This document shows positions 10,022-18,728 of a DNA stretch of 64,000 bases, piece by piece. Position numbers and translations under genes: made by a program. The notes below the pieces were generated by a model, which was not told the DNA's origin, ran no database searches, and saw nothing but the letters and a program-made list of their open reading frames with translations. Each line of letters begins with the position of its first letter. Position 1 is the stretch's first letter. Source of the DNA: an uncultured Cohaesibacter sp. (GTDB lineage: Bacteria > Pseudomonadota > Alphaproteobacteria > Rhizobiales > Cohaesibacteraceae); assembly GCF_963676275.1 (NCBI RefSeq), contig NZ_OY781091.1:3078775-3142774 (forward strand). Direction: 5' to 3'.

Positions 10022-11767
10022 ATGGCCATGGAAATTGCCCGTCCGCTTTCTCTTGCACAAGTCAATGCTGAGAATGGCTTGCTGAAGGCGCTGGCAAAAG
10101 GGCAACCGGTCGAAGCCAAATTGCAGACCATAACCGCTTTGCCCAAGGGGGAAGCGCAACTGCGCCTTTCGCTCGGCGGACAGGTGATGCAATTGCAGAT
10201 CCCGCAAGAAAGCGCCGCAAAGCTCACCCCCGGCATTTCTGTTACGCTGCAATCCACGCAGACGCCCCAAGGTCCGCAACTGACCATCAGCCCCGCCGCC
10301 TCTTCCGGCACCAATCAGAACGCGGCCCAAAATGTGACCCAATCAGGGATGAAGACGGCGAGCGGAGGCGACATGCCCTCCGGCGCGAAAGCACCACCCG
10401 GCGCACAAACAACCGGCACTCAAGCCGTCAGCACGCAAACAACCAGCTCACAAGCTGCTGGCCAATCGGCTCAGCCATCAGGAGCAAGCTCAGGCTCTGC
10501 GGTCCTCGTCAGCAGCAACGCCATATCAAATGCGGGCAGCGGTCAGCCTTCTTCCGCCCTACCGACATCTTATGGCCCGGCTGCGACAACGTCCACAGCC
10601 CCTTCGCCACAGTCGGCCACCATCATCAGTTCCAGTGGCCTCAATGGTCCCGGCAGCCCTAACATGCCAACCTCAGCCGGAGCCGCGTCGAGCGTCGCCC
10701 CCAGCACCACAAGCAGCACCTCAAGCAACACAGCCATCAGCACGCCGTTGCAAGCGGCGCTGGTCTCATTACAGCGGCAAGCGATGAGCCAGCAGCGCCC
10801 GATGACAGAGCTGTTTGCCAATCTCACCGCCTTCATGGAACAGGTCGACGCAGGCCAGCGCCCAGCCCCGAAACAGGACATTGAAGCAGCCATGCGCTGG
10901 GTGCTCGGTTTTCAGTTCGCCCCCAAAAGCCAACAGCCAACGGGCAAGGCAGCAACGGCCCTGAAAGATATCCTCTCGGCGCTAGGCTTTCTGGCAAAGA
11001 CGCCCACTGACGGAAGCGCCGGTCAACCAACGGCAAATCTCAAAGCCGCGCTCACTCTGCTGCGCGACCTTCTGCCTCAGGCGACAGGCCAGCCGCAAGC
11101 ATCCAGCGCGCAAAATACCGGCAAAGGCGATCAGCCCCCGCTTGCTGGCATGAAACTGCATGGCCAATCCCCCGGCACGGCGAGTATCCTGCCATCGGAT
11201 TCCCAGAATGCCGCCCTTGCCCGCATTCGCAGCGATGTGGAAGCCGCACTCGCCCGCGCCACATTGACGCAAATCGCCAGCCTCCGCTCCGCCCAGAGGG
11301 CCAGAGCAACGATGGGCGGCGCGGCAACTCAGGCCCAACCCCAGACATTTCATCTCGAAATCCCGCTACTGCTGGCAAATGGCACCGCCATCCTGCCCAT
11401 GACCATTGAGCAGGATTGGGAAGAAACGGATGAGGCAGAAGAGCAGGATGACGCGCCAGATGAAGCCCGCAGGAAGAAACGCAAAAGCGCAGGCTGGCGC
11501 GTCAATTTCGCCGTGGATGCAGAGCCGGTCGGGCCGGTGGATATCGCCATCAAACTGAATGACCAGCACCTCCACATCTCACTCGCGCCGGAACGGGACG
11601 AGACAATCGCCCTTTTCAAACAAACCGCCCCGCTTTTGCAAACCATGCTGGAGGCCGAAGGATTGACGCTGGAAGGGCTGACCATCACAAGGCAGAAACA
11701 GCGACAGACCGACCCGATGGGGGATCATGTCCCGCTTTATCAGACTAGATTGGACCGCAAGCTATGA
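10022..11767 (+). CDS. fliK: FliK-like flagellar hook-length control protein
   Basis: This 581-residue protein shows the architecture of FliK-type molecular rulers. After a short folded N-terminal part (residues 1-95) comes a long, poorly ordered Ser/Thr/Gln/Ala/Pro-rich stretch (about 100-240). The C-terminal domain has the hook-length control pattern ending in NDQHLHISLAPERDETIALFKQTAPLLQTMLEAEGL. FliK measures the hook and switches export specificity through FlhB. The next gene, overlapping by four bases, carries an FlhB-C-like domain, which supports the call. An AGGAAGG site lies upstream of the ATG. Confidence 0.8.
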   Translation: MAMEIARPLSLAQVNAENGLLKALAKGQPVEAKLQTITALPKGEAQLRLSLGGQVMQLQIPQESAAKLTPGISVTLQSTQTPQGPQLTISPAASSGTNQNAAQNVTQSGMKTASGGDMPSGAKAPPGAQTTGTQAVSTQTTSSQAAGQSAQPSGASSGSAVLVSSNAISNAGSGQPSSALPTSYGPAATTSTAPSPQSATIISSSGLNGPGSPNMPTSAGAASSVAPSTTSSTSSNTAISTPLQAALVSLQRQAMSQQRPMTELFANLTAFMEQVDAGQRPAPKQDIEAAMRWVLGFQFAPKSQQPTGKAATALKDILSALGFLAKTPTDGSAGQPTANLKAALTLLRDLLPQATGQPQASSAQNTGKGDQPPLAGMKLHGQSPGTASILPSDSQNAALARIRSDVEAALARATLTQIASLRSAQRARATMGGAATQAQPQTFHLEIPLLLANGTAILPMTIEQDWEETDEAEEQDDAPDEARRKKRKSAGWRVNFAVDAEPVGPVDIAIKLNDQHLHISLAPERDETIALFKQTAPLLQTMLEAEGLTLEGLTITRQKQRQTDPMGDHVPLYQTRLDRKL

Positions 11768-12108
11768 AGGACCGCAAAGACCAATCCGCGCCCGAGCCGC
11801 CAGCTCCCAGACTGGCCGTGGCCCTGCAATATGAAGCAGGCAAGGATATGGCCCCACGAGTGACCGCCAAGGGCGAGGGAGAGCTGGCCGAACGGATCAT
11901 CGAGCTGGCCCGCGAGCATGACATTGTCGTGGAAGGCAATCCCGTTCTGGCGCAGGCACTGGCCGAGGTGGAACTGGATACCGCCATTCCAGAGAATCTC
12001 TATGCAGCGGTTGCCACGGTCATCAGCTTCGTGATGCAGGAGGCGGAAAAGAAACGCAAATCACCTTTCTATACGCCTCCCGAGCCAAAAAACGCACCTG
12101 AAAAATAG
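11764..12108 (+). CDS. FlhB C-terminal-domain-like protein (FhlX type)
   Basis: This 114-residue protein corresponds to the cytoplasmic C-terminal domain of FlhB/YscU without the membrane part: AVALQYEAGKDMAPRVTAKGEGELAERIIELAREHDIVVEGNPVLAQALAEVELDTAIPENLYAAVATVI. It lacks the NPTH autocleavage motif, as expected for stand-alone FhlB-like proteins. ATGA overlap with the fliK-like gene indicates translational coupling. A role in switching flagellar export specificity is inferred from family and partner. Confidence 0.85.
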   Translation: MKDRKDQSAPEPPAPRLAVALQYEAGKDMAPRVTAKGEGELAERIIELAREHDIVVEGNPVLAQALAEVELDTAIPENLYAAVATVISFVMQEAEKKRKSPFYTPPEPKNAPEK

Positions 12109-12152
12109 CACCCGCCAAACAGGGCGCTCCTCAACAGGCCTTCCAGCCACAG

Positions 12153-12938
12153 CTATTCCTCAGCCGCAATGTAGGGTATGACCAAAGTCTCCCCGGCATC
12201 GCAAGAATAGTCGGCACGCATATAGGCGCGCGATAGAATGACCGTAATGATGATGAAGGCAAAGCCGACAAGCGCGAAACACAAAAATTCCGTCAAGGCA
12301 AGAACCGCTTCGCCTTGCCACGGCGACGTAGCCGTGATGAATAATGCAGCCAGCAGGGAAACCCCGAATAGAACCACTCCGCTGAGCAGGAAAACCGGCA
12401 ACAAACAAACAACAAGACGCGAGGCAATATACCAACCCTGCGAAGGAGCGCGCGCCAGAGCAAAGCCGAACCCGCTTCTTTGAGCCGCAACCTTGGCTGG
12501 CAGCCATGTGCCCAGCAACAGATAGACAATAAGCGAACAACCAAGAGCAAAGAGTAAAACGATAAAGAAGAGAGATCCTTCAGAGTTCCGAAATCGCTCC
12601 AAATCGAATGAAAATATCCCGATAAAGACAAGCACCACCGAAATCATCGCTAAAAGACAAACAATAGTCAGAAATCCACCAAGCCCCTTGTTCATCTTGA
12701 CGGCCCTTGCTTTCCTCTCGACCTTGCTCATCCCCTTGATATGACCAAAGCCCCTGCCGAACAACACATATTGGAAGGCATAAAACATCAACAGCCCCCA
12801 AATCATAGCCGCGCCCATATTTGCATAAGATTGAAAAATTCTGGGCAAAATCGTCAGGAGTGCAGCAACTATAATGACCGCAGATCCCAGATGGCGCAGC
12901 GTCTGAACGGCATCCGCATAAATGGATTTCTCAAACAT
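12153..12938 (-). CDS. Multi-pass inner-membrane protein of unknown function
   Basis: The product (261 residues from the ATG at 12938) has about six hydrophobic segments, for example SAVIIVAALLTILP, GAAMIWGLLMFYAFQYVLFG, IVCLLAMISVVLVFIGIF, FFIVLLFALGCSLIVYLLLG, LVVCLLPVFLLSGVVLFGVSL and CFALVGFAFIIITVILS. No family is recognised. GGAG lies eight bases upstream of the chosen ATG; an earlier in-frame start at 12983 has no such site. The gene converges on the fliK-fhlX pair. Confidence 0.65.
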   Translation of the reverse strand: MFEKSIYADAVQTLRHLGSAVIIVAALLTILPRIFQSYANMGAAMIWGLLMFYAFQYVLFGRGFGHIKGMSKVERKARAVKMNKGLGGFLTIVCLLAMISVVLVFIGIFSFDLERFRNSEGSLFFIVLLFALGCSLIVYLLLGTWLPAKVAAQRSGFGFALARAPSQGWYIASRLVVCLLPVFLLSGVVLFGVSLLAALFITATSPWQGEAVLALTEFLCFALVGFAFIIITVILSRAYMRADYSCDAGETLVIPYIAAEE

Positions 12939-13075
12939 CAAAAGACTCCAACATAAACCAGAAACAGAAATCAATAGAAACACAACCTATCGTTATTTCC
13001 TTAAAATCTGATCAACCCAATACAAAATCAGCAACTTTAACAATGGTCACACAAAGACAGCAGCAATAGCTAGAA

Positions 13076-13120
13076 ATAAAAACTGCCGAACCATCATCGG
13101 CTTGATGACGATCCGGCAGA
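13076..13120 (-). terminator. Terminator after the RTX gene
   Basis: On the minus strand an imperfect stem with outer arms CTGCCG/CGGCAG and inner arms CATCA/TGATG is followed by TTTTTATTT. It lies about 90 bases past the stop codon at 13209. Confidence 0.65.
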
Positions 13121-13208
13121 TCCTGATAGTGTTGTTATGGTCATGTGCCGAGCGGTGAAAAGCTCAGATCAGCCTCAAGGCTCTCCCCGCTTCATTGCCC
13201 TTTGCTCC

Positions 13209-15314
13209 TTACAGCACCAGATCAACTCCACTCATGACATTGCTCCCAACCAGCTCGATTTCAAAGTCGGCGACAGCATCACCATCAACATCGGCATAAA
13301 CAAAGGTGTTGGTCGTGCCCTCGATAAACCAGACAGAATTGGCCATGGCGCTTGAACCGTGGAAAATGAGACTGTCATTTTCGTCTGTCGCACTGTTGCC
13401 ATCAATCGCAGACAGATCAATCTGGTCTTCCAAGATCTCGAACTGATAGATCCTGTCATGATTGGCACCAATCACGCTTTGATTGATATTGGTGAAAACG
13501 AAGGTATCGGTCGCATTGTCAACACCGGCATACATCTTGTCAGCGCCCAGTCCGCCATTCAGCCTGTCGGCACCAACACCACCAAACAGCGTATCATTGC
13601 CAGCGCCGCCATTGAGCTTGTCATTACCGGCGAGACCGCGAAGCGTGTTGTCTCCCGCATTGCCATTCATGATATTGCCCTGCATGTTGCCGGTCGAATT
13701 GAGATCTTCCTTGCCCGTCAGGGTGATATTCTCGATATGCTGACTGTTGGCCTTCAAATTATAGTTGGATGAACTGAAGACCTTGTCGATGCCCTGCCCG
13801 GCCGCTTCATTGATCTTGTCGCCGTAAGCATCCACATAATAGGTGTCATTGCCAAGATTGCCCGACATGGTGTCAAGGCCAGCCCCGCCATAGAGCTTGT
13901 CATTGCCCTGATTGCCAATCAACGTGTCGTTGCCATTATCGCCGCGAAGGATATCATTGCCAATATCGCCGCGCAGCGTGTCATCGCTCGCCTTGCCGAT
14001 GAGCGTGTCATTGCCAACCAGCCCCCTGAGAACATTTTCGCCCGCATTGCCGACCATGCGGTTATCCTGCATGTTGCCGGTGCTGTTGAGATTGGCGCTG
14101 CCCGTAAGCGTGATATTCTCGATATATTGGCTGTTGGCTTTGAGATTATAATTTGACGAGGAAAAGACAATATCGATCCCCTGCCCGGCAGATTCCGTGA
14201 TCTTGTCACCATAGGCATTGACATAATAGCTGTCATTGCCCTGTCCGCCCAACATGATGTCAAGGCCTGCGCCGCCATAGAGCTTGTCGTTGCCATTGCC
14301 CCCCTCAAGCCGGTCGCTACCGCCATTGCCCCTCAGAATGTCTGCGCCTCCTTCACCGCGCAGCCTTTCATCCGCCGCAGATCCAATCAGCGTATCGCTA
14401 TAATCGGAACCACGGACCTCCTCAATGCTGGAAAGGGTATCCCTGTCGCCATAGCCGTCGATTGCCGTGCCGGAAATCAGATTGACCGTCACCCCCGACC
14501 TGCCATAGTTGCCAGCGCTATTCACGGTGATTGCGTCCTTGCGATAATCGATGGCATCATAGCCCGAGCCGCCAATAAAGACATCATTGCCAGCCACGCC
14601 CTGATATCGGGCATAGGACTGGTCTGAACCAATGAAGGTATCGTTATGCATGGTGCCACGGAAGGATTCAATTCCCACCACAGTGTCCGTATCTCCGAAA
14701 CCGTCAATCACGGTTCCTGATCGCATATCGACGGTAATTGCGCCTGTGCCGCCCTCATTATGGTCATTCTGATAGTAGAGATTATCGTGCCCGGCGCCGC
14801 CATTGATATAGTCATCACCACGCCCGCCATAGAGCATGTCATCGCCAGCGCCTGCATTGATGGTGTCGTCCCCGTTGTCACCCCAGATTTGATCAACGCC
14901 AGCACCTCCGGTCAGGTTATCATCACCATCATAGCCACCAAGCAGCATTTCATCGTCTTCTGTCCCGCTCGCCAGAATGCTCATGGTGTCATTGCCAGAC
15001 AGGATGATCGCAAACAGATCCTCCAGATATGTGACATGCGACCACTGGACATGGGGCAGCGAGAAACCGTCGATTTCGGCGTAAATGACAGTCTCGCTGG
15101 CATTGGTATATTCAATTGAGGTCAGTGTTCCCCCTGTCACTTGATCAGAGGCGTTGTAACTGAAGCCCGCGCCCTTGAGGATGGTCAGAGACCCATCATA
15201 ATTCTCCAGAACAATTTTGCTGCTCGTTGCAACGAGCGCAACTAAACTTGGATCGAACACATCGAGCCATTGAGAAACACCGGTATTGGCAGAATAGATT
15301 GAACCCTGAGCCAT
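13209..15314 (-). CDS. RTX (hemolysin-type) calcium-binding repeat protein
   Basis: The 701-residue protein is built largely of RTX nonapeptides (GGxGxDxxx), in runs at about residues 128-180, 320-360, 420-500 and 585-625, which form calcium-bound parallel beta-rolls. There is no classical signal peptide; the C-terminus (DAVADFEIELVGSNVMSGVDLVL) looks like a type I secretion signal, so export by an ABC/TolC-type system is inferred. No toxin or enzyme domain is visible, so an adhesin or matrix-protein role is as likely as lysis. Two copies of a unit of about 130 residues lie in tandem (see findings). Confidence 0.88.
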   Translation of the reverse strand: MAQGSIYSANTGVSQWLDVFDPSLVALVATSSKIVLENYDGSLTILKGAGFSYNASDQVTGGTLTSIEYTNASETVIYAEIDGFSLPHVQWSHVTYLEDLFAIILSGNDTMSILASGTEDDEMLLGGYDGDDNLTGGAGVDQIWGDNGDDTINAGAGDDMLYGGRGDDYINGGAGHDNLYYQNDHNEGGTGAITVDMRSGTVIDGFGDTDTVVGIESFRGTMHNDTFIGSDQSYARYQGVAGNDVFIGGSGYDAIDYRKDAITVNSAGNYGRSGVTVNLISGTAIDGYGDRDTLSSIEEVRGSDYSDTLIGSAADERLRGEGGADILRGNGGSDRLEGGNGNDKLYGGAGLDIMLGGQGNDSYYVNAYGDKITESAGQGIDIVFSSSNYNLKANSQYIENITLTGSANLNSTGNMQDNRMVGNAGENVLRGLVGNDTLIGKASDDTLRGDIGNDILRGDNGNDTLIGNQGNDKLYGGAGLDTMSGNLGNDTYYVDAYGDKINEAAGQGIDKVFSSSNYNLKANSQHIENITLTGKEDLNSTGNMQGNIMNGNAGDNTLRGLAGNDKLNGGAGNDTLFGGVGADRLNGGLGADKMYAGVDNATDTFVFTNINQSVIGANHDRIYQFEILEDQIDLSAIDGNSATDENDSLIFHGSSAMANSVWFIEGTTNTFVYADVDGDAVADFEIELVGSNVMSGVDLVL

Positions 15315-15801
15315 GGAGTAATCCTTGAATATCAGTTTTATAACAATTTGGATTTGTAAATTTGCAGTAGAAGCGATGATGTCGAATGCTTATTGTCTTC
15401 AATTAGAAAAACACCATAACATCCAGAAATATATATTGAGAATAGACACAACCAAATTAAGGCAAACAGCCCAGCTCAAAGTCATAATGGAAACTGCAAT
15501 TTCTCAAATAAATTAATATCTTGCGGAGACATCTTTAAGTATGTATTTCTGTGTATATGTTTGTACAAAAACAGGCTCATCCGGTTCCGCAATAGCGGAT
15601 ATTCGCGCATTTGGCCCATCATCGAAAAGAAGGACACTTCAACCGGAAAGCCTCTTAGCTGCCTGGCAGCCACACGGGCCACATGCGCAGGATCCGTCCG
15701 TTCATTGTTTCAAATAGACCAATGGCAATGACAAAGGTGCGCCTTGCCTGAAGAGGGTTATCAGGGGAGAAATGTCGCACCAGCAGGATGCAGTCAGGTT
15801 G
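15315..15801. other. Mostly non-coding stretch between the RTX gene and the prophage boundary
   Basis: No intact gene is supported. On the minus strand a frame ending at 15655 (... RTFVIAIGLFETMNGRILRMWPVWLPGS) reads like the end of a truncated gene and is open back to about 15850, but has no start. The RTX promoter should lie next to 15314. The stretch has the look of debris at an integration site. Confidence 0.35.
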
Positions 15802-15885
15802 GGAAAAGCCGATGTGGAAAAGCAGATTGGGCTTTACATGACTGACGCTGCCGTGTTAGCAGCCATCATCCAGAAAGTTGAAGAG
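15802..15885 (+). pseudogene. Remnant of a tyrosine integrase C-terminus
   Basis: The translated segment KADVEKQIGLYMTDAAVLAAIIQKVE matches the last part of the intact prophage integrase, KADVEKIIKLYINKEAVLAAIIQKVE, including the catalytic Tyr. It lies just upstream of the 5' tRNA-Thr fragment, the same order as int and tRNA at the right end. It is best read as the leftover of an earlier element that used the same tRNA. Confidence 0.8.
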
Positions 15886-15998
15886 TTTGTCGCTTTGCCA
15901 AAATCTGTGAACTGGTTGAAGATCAGTCCCCTGGCTGCGCCAAAGCCGACAAATAAGATTTGCAATAAACTATTGAATATCTTATTTCTTTCCAACAC

Positions 15999-16042
15999 AG
16001 CGCCGGTATAGCTCAGCTGGTAGAGCACCTGATTTGTAATCA
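15999..16042 (+). repeat. attL: 44-bp direct repeat with 5' fragment of tRNA-Thr
   Basis: These 44 bases are identical to 60295-60338. From 16002 they form the first 41 bases of a tRNA-Thr gene, up to the 3' side of the anticodon stem, after which the sequence diverges. The fragment lacks the T-arm and 3' acceptor strand and cannot give a tRNA. It marks the left end of the prophage. Confidence 0.92.
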
Positions 16043-16607
16043 CAATTAAACTATTTAAAATCAATCAGTTAGCTGGCAACTCACCAAAAAAACGCCCCAA
16101 TCATTTCAATCACTTATAAATCTTACTGTTAACCGATTTTGCGAACAAGTGCGCAAAGGCGACAGTGGTCTGTTTAACCAACATCTGATTAATGCATCTG
16201 TTGGTGCATCCTCGGCTTCTCAATATCCAAGCTTCAATGATGCCCTAAAAGACATCAAGCATGTCAATCTGTACACAATCAACTAGTAGGCAGTAGATCT
16301 GACAGGATCGATAACTATTAATAATAGGAGGATCACCAAGGCTCGGACCAATAAGCTATGGACAAAGAACAAGACTGCGCGAAGCTGCTGGCGGAATTGC
16401 TTGAATATTTGCAAATATTCCGATCAATTGACGGAATTACAATATATGGTGAAATACCAATAGACTTATGGGGAAGGATATCTGAGTTTCGGCAAGGAAT
16501 GGTTTCAACAAAAAACAATTCATCCACTTAAAATTGCATAGACATTGGACTTTACTGTTAAGAATTTATAACATCTTTATAACGTGCATCCACTTAGAGC
16601 CTCAACA
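16043..16607. other. Left prophage end, largely non-coding
   Basis: This AT-rich stretch follows attL. A 57-residue plus-strand frame at 16358-16531 (MDKEQDCAKLLAELLEYLQ...) is open and reads like protein, but the AGGAGG at 16326 is too far from its ATG, so it is only a candidate. Nothing else was recognised. Integrase arm sites would be expected here. Confidence 0.35.
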
Positions 16608-16853
16608 ATGCCTATCAGCATTAAAGACGTTATTATGTCTCAACATAAAGGCCTAAACGCTATACTCGACAACGCAAAAGTCACGGTCTCAGAGGACGGC
16701 AAATCAGTGGCTTTATTCTCAATTCTGGATGCCGAAGCGGCAGAAACTTTATTCAGAGCATGTGCGCAGCTGGATGACTGTGAGCTTGAGGAAGATGAGC
16801 AAGATCTTTCGCACTCACATGCGGTCTGCGCATTACCGCCCGACCAGCGCTGA
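16608..16853 (+). CDS. Small acidic prophage protein, unknown
   Basis: This 81-residue product is acidic near its C-terminus (CAQLDDCELEEDEQDLSHSH). It is the only reasonable frame at the left end of the prophage. A GTG at 16584 or an ATG at 16635 are alternative starts; none has a strong ribosome binding site. No family is recognised. It faces the lysis genes and could be a lysogen-expressed accessory gene, which is a guess from position. Confidence 0.4.
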   Translation: MPISIKDVIMSQHKGLNAILDNAKVTVSEDGKSVALFSILDAEAAETLFRACAQLDDCELEEDEQDLSHSHAVCALPPDQR

Positions 16854-16875
16854 TAGCCTCTCTCTTGGTTTTGAT

Positions 16876-16909
16876 ATAAAAAAAGGCCCGCCAGATTACT
16901 CCAGCGGGC
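16876..16909 (-). terminator. Late-operon terminator (minus strand)
   Basis: The stem GCCCGC/GCGGGC (16886-16891 with 16904-16909) is followed on the minus strand by seven T. It closes the leftward lysis transcript. Confidence 0.75.
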
Positions 16910-17142
16910 AACGGTTTTGCATGTGAAGTCTTGCACTGCTCATTCAGCAGAGCGCCAGCATAACAGCGCAAAGCGCACAAAAAATCAGCCAGTTCCTCAT
17001 TGATTGCAGATCCGTAAAATGCCATCCTCGAACCGCTGTGCACAACAGTGGCAGGGATCGGCTTTGAGCGATCTTCGGTCGAGGTGGGAAGTTTGACGCA
17101 GACCACCGTTGGAATGCTGCCGCATTCCAGCTCCCTGCCTCC

Positions 17143-17490
17143 TCAATCCTTTTCGCAATTTTTCTTTGGCGGAAATCTAGGCAGGCTCGGATTGTCTTTC
17201 CAGCGTCTGGCCAGAGTAACAATTCCTTCTGCGATCGCCAGCCCACAAAGCCCCATCAGAAAGCCCACAGCGCCCTCGACGCCGACCGCACTGGCACCAA
17301 AATAGCGGACAACAAGCGGCACAGCGATTGGCGTCAGATAGCCTGCCGTGAGTGTCCCGCAAATTGTTGCCCCCACCGTATAGGCCTTGGAACCATGAGG
17401 GTTGATAATGGCCCGCACGAGGCCACCAAAAAAGCCCGCGACCAGATGGGCGAGCTTGACACCTAGGATAGTCTGTACGGGCTCGGTCAT
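17143..17490 (-). CDS. Holin-like small membrane protein
   Basis: The 115-residue protein has three or four hydrophobic, glycine-rich helices (LAHLVAGFFGGLVRAII, TVGATICGTLTAGYL, VGVEGAVGFLMGLCGLAIAEGIV) and a basic C-terminal tail (RRWKDNPSLPRFPPKKNCEKD), the usual shape of a holin. It is last in a leftward lysis operon and overlaps the upstream nuclease gene at its ATG. Holin function is inferred from topology and place; no exact family was identified. Confidence 0.6.
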   Translation of the reverse strand: MTEPVQTILGVKLAHLVAGFFGGLVRAIINPHGSKAYTVGATICGTLTAGYLTPIAVPLVVRYFGASAVGVEGAVGFLMGLCGLAIAEGIVTLARRWKDNPSLPRFPPKKNCEKD

Positions 17491-18239
17491 CAGCCATCCT
17501 CCCGCAGCGTGCAGCCTTCTACAGGATGAGGCATCCAGCTGTTTACCCGTCGCCCCTCATCAAGGCTAGGAGCCAGACGCACGCCGATAAGGGCCTCGAG
17601 CTGCGCGACGGAAATCAGCCGGCAGGTAATGGGCAAGCTATTGGTGGCCACATAAGCCCAAGCCCCTATAGGCGTGATCACTATTTTGAAAACAGATTCC
17701 GGGATCGGGATGCGCTCGGATAGATAATTTGGCACAGCCGAATAGTTGGGTCCGGTGATCACAAAAGCCCCACCTTGCTCCCCCGCCAGCTCACGCGCCT
17801 GCGCCTCGATCATGCGCCAGACGCGCCGGTTTAATTCCGGGATCTGTGGCACCATATTGGCGAGGCCGCAAGTCAGCTGCTGGTCAGCGCCGAAATCGCC
17901 AGCCGGTGTCATGTGACCCCGGTCATATCCGCTGCGCAGATAGTCTGCATTTGTTGCGCCGTCCTCTACCGCACGCGACGGCCCTATCGAGCAGTTTCTC
18001 GCATGAGCTTTAGCATCACTCAACTGCTCGATAGTTATCTTTTGCGCAGACCAAAGCGGTGAACGCATGCGAGCCGAATAACCGATAGTGAAGCCAGGAT
18101 GACAAATCTTCTGATCCACTTCCAGTCTTGGTGGCTCACCATCCAGAACCACATCAAGGCAATCGGCCCGAGCGAAAGCAACAGATGCCAAAATTGAACA
18201 TAACAAGCCCACTAAAATGAGCCCGAATTTCCGCATCAT
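17490..18239 (-). CDS. Secreted DNA/RNA non-specific endonuclease (NUC1 family)
   Basis: The 249-residue protein has a signal peptide (MMRKFGLILVGLLCSILASVAFARA) followed by a beta-beta-alpha-metal nuclease domain. The catalytic motif DRGHM is at residues 106-110, and the metal-binding Asn is in the NMVPQ segment about 25 residues later. Family members degrade DNA and RNA and are exported. An AGGCAGGAAAAA site lies before the ATG at 18239. It overlaps the spanin-like lipoprotein gene by four bases, so it is translated with the lysis genes; degrading host nucleic acid at lysis, or competitor phage DNA in the periplasm, is inferred. Confidence 0.88.
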   Translation of the reverse strand: MMRKFGLILVGLLCSILASVAFARADCLDVVLDGEPPRLEVDQKICHPGFTIGYSARMRSPLWSAQKITIEQLSDAKAHARNCSIGPSRAVEDGATNADYLRSGYDRGHMTPAGDFGADQQLTCGLANMVPQIPELNRRVWRMIEAQARELAGEQGGAFVITGPNYSAVPNYLSERIPIPESVFKIVITPIGAWAYVATNSLPITCRLISVAQLEALIGVRLAPSLDEGRRVNSWMPHPVEGCTLREDG

Positions 18240-18544
18240 TTTTCCTGCCTCATTTCTTGGCAAACCGACTGCCTATCATTGATAGCACAGACCTGCCGCC
18301 TGAGTGTCATCAAGTCCGCCACACAGACACGCAGTGCGCTGTCTGGCGAGGTGGCTTGCAGTTCGTCGATCAACCCGTCGACAAACTGCTTGTTGTAGGT
18401 TTTGAGGGTCGGCACCGGCCAGTCATCCCAATCGGTGACTGCGCTGCTGGCCGAGCCGCTGCCTGAGCTGACGAACCTAGAGCCCGTGCTTGCGCAGCCG
18501 CTCAAGCAGGCCATCAGCACCAACATCATTAATGGCGATCTCAT
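18236..18544 (-). CDS. Outer-membrane lipoprotein, o-spanin (Rz1)-like
   Basis: The 102-residue protein has a lipoprotein signal (MRSPLMMLVLMACLSGCAS) with lipobox LSGC. A short domain with several Cys and a C-terminal half (LKTYNKQFVDGLIDELQATS) that could be helical follows. Its 5' part lies inside the 3' end of the i-spanin-like gene in another frame, the hallmark of Rz/Rz1 pairs. An upstream ATG at 18562 is possible; GGAGGGCAGGCGG before 18544 favours the latter. The size is larger than a minimal Rz1. Confidence 0.7.
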   Translation of the reverse strand: MRSPLMMLVLMACLSGCASTGSRFVSSGSGSASSAVTDWDDWPVPTLKTYNKQFVDGLIDELQATSPDSALRVCVADLMTLRRQVCAINDRQSVCQEMRQEK

Positions 18545-18728
18545 CCGCCCTGCCCTCCGCATCGCGAGCGCGAGATTCCAGCCCGCGCTCTGTCTCTGCC
18601 CTGTCTGCTTCAGCCGCCCGCTTGCGCAGTCGTCGACCGTCTCGCCACTCCTGAAGAGAGGTCAACAGGAGCGGCAGCATAACCTTCAGGGATTGCTGCA
18701 GCAGTATTTTGAGTAGTGTCATCGTCAT
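18477..18728 (-). CDS. Inner-membrane i-spanin (Rz)-like protein
   Basis: The 83-residue product has one N-terminal membrane helix (LLKILLQQSLKVMLPLLLTSL) and a charged region likely to form a coiled coil (WRDGRRLRKRAAEADRAETERGLESRARDAEGRADE), the topology of Rz spanins. It overlaps the lipoprotein gene (68 bases) and the upstream holin-like gene (119 bases). The function is inferred from topology and overlap. Confidence 0.6.
   Translation of the reverse strand: MTMTLLKILLQQSLKVMLPLLLTSLQEWRDGRRLRKRAAEADRAETERGLESRARDAEGRADEIAINDVGADGLLERLRKHGL

Noticed and set aside
13500-14950. Tandem DNA repeats as a CRISPR or satellite
   Set aside because: The repeats are in-frame codons of RTX nonapeptides inside one open gene.
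16002-16042. A second tRNA-Thr gene
   Set aside because: Only the 5' 41 bases are present; the T-arm and 3' acceptor strand are absent.
16944-17000. 18-residue hydrophobic peptide (MRNWLIFCALCAVMLALC) after the holin-like gene
   Set aside because: It is too short and lacks a clear start site; listed only as a curiosity next to the lysis genes.
18236-18728. Toxin-antitoxin pair (two small overlapping genes)
   Set aside because: A lipobox in one and a membrane helix plus coiled coil in the other, within a lysis operon, fit spanins better.
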